This document shows positions 48,404 to 48,542 of a stretch of 48,542 bases of DNA, piece by piece. Position numbers and translations under genes: made by a program. Below the pieces are notes generated by a model that was not told the DNA's origin, did no database searches, and worked only from the letters and a program-made list of their open reading frames with translations. Positions within the stretch are counted from its first letter, which is position 1. Every line of letters begins with the position of its first letter. Source of the DNA: Pseudomonadota bacterium (GTDB lineage Bacteria; Pseudomonadota; Gammaproteobacteria; Steroidobacterales; Woeseiaceae); the NCBI GenBank assembly GCA_022572185.1, contig JACZWL010000023.1, positions 1 to 48,542 of the forward strand. The letters run 5' to 3'.

Positions 48404-48542
48404 CTAGCACGGCGTTATCGCCCCCGTCCGCGGAATGCCGAGGCTCTCCCTCGGCAGAACGGTGACGAACTCGGGCATGAAAAACGGCGCGAGCGCAGTG
48501 GCGAACGGGATCATCATCTGATGCTGATAGCCGACAACTCGT
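48404..48542 (-). CDS. 3' end of a gene upstream of tadZ (partial)
   Basis: The minus strand carries an open frame of 45 codons entering from the right edge and ending at TAG (48404-48406), 20 bases before the tadZ start. It reads VVGYQHQMMIPFATALAPFF and later FVTVLPRESLGIP. A V.V.Y.(Y/H)...PF pattern resembles the C-terminus of TadE/TadG-type pseudopilins, which are often near tadZ. The identity is a guess from a short fragment. A second frame is also open to the edge but is Arg/His-rich and less protein-like. Confidence 0.4.
   Translation of the reverse strand, partial: RVVGYQHQMMIPFATALAPFFMPEFVTVLPRESLGIPRTGAITPC

Noticed and set aside
48397-48542. A second open frame reaching the right edge on the minus strand
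   Set aside because: Its product is Arg/His/Ala-rich in the manner of a GC-rich shadow frame; the alternative frame ending at 48404 looks more protein-like.

Overview
This 48.5 kb window is chromosomal DNA of a GC-rich gammaproteobacterium, probably uncultured or poorly studied. The placement rests on three things: a GlrK / QseG-like lipoprotein / GlrR triplet, a Fur-boxed TonB receptor plus bacterioferritin-associated ferredoxin, and REP-type repeats built on the core GTAGGAGCGGCTT...AGCCGCGA. A marine lineage such as Woeseiales is possible but is only a guess. No tRNA, rRNA, CRISPR array, intact insertion sequence or prophage was recognised. TTG start codons are fairly common.

Left part (1-9.1 kb): a small secreted Cys/His-rich protein, a 162-bp MITE-like element, a DUF4143 ATPase, and a nucleotidyltransferase with a small overlapping partner. 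Next comes a metabolic group: a PLP-dependent group II decarboxylase, a one-protein regulator (HTH + GHKL ATPase + STAS-like DUF4325) preceded by four TTGAC(A/T)A-type repeats, an APC amino-acid permease and an aldehyde dehydrogenase. Import, decarboxylation and aldehyde oxidation of one amino acid is a reasonable reading.

Middle part (9.1-27.2 kb): a DUF4397 lipoprotein, two large cyclic-di-GMP enzymes (PAS-GGDEF and PAS/GAF-GGDEF-EAL), a YbdK-like carboxylate-amine ligase paired with an N-formylglutamate amidohydrolase family protein, and a lipoprotein pair in which the larger member has PKD and HExxH motifs. GalE follows, then the GlrK-QseG-GlrR signalling operon. Its intergenic gaps are full of REP-like repeats, including an inverted pair of a ~73-bp composite element bracketing glrR.

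Accessory part (27.2-37.6 kb): a dense set of toxin-antitoxin-like genes, several of them decaying. They include DUF2442 proteins, a DUF4258/BrnT-like toxin with its antitoxin, HicAB, HigA with a HigB remnant, an XRE antitoxin whose toxin carries a nonsense codon, Phd/ParE and a Fic-wHTH protein. Embedded among them are an orphan PrsR-type sigma-54 activator and a Fur-controlled iron block (FecA-like receptor, Bfd). Bacterioferritin lies just to the right.

Right part (38-48.5 kb): bacterioferritin, an aminotransferase / FAD oxidoreductase pair, two unknown proteins, and the tadZ-A-B-C-D end of a Tad pilus operon that continues beyond the right edge.
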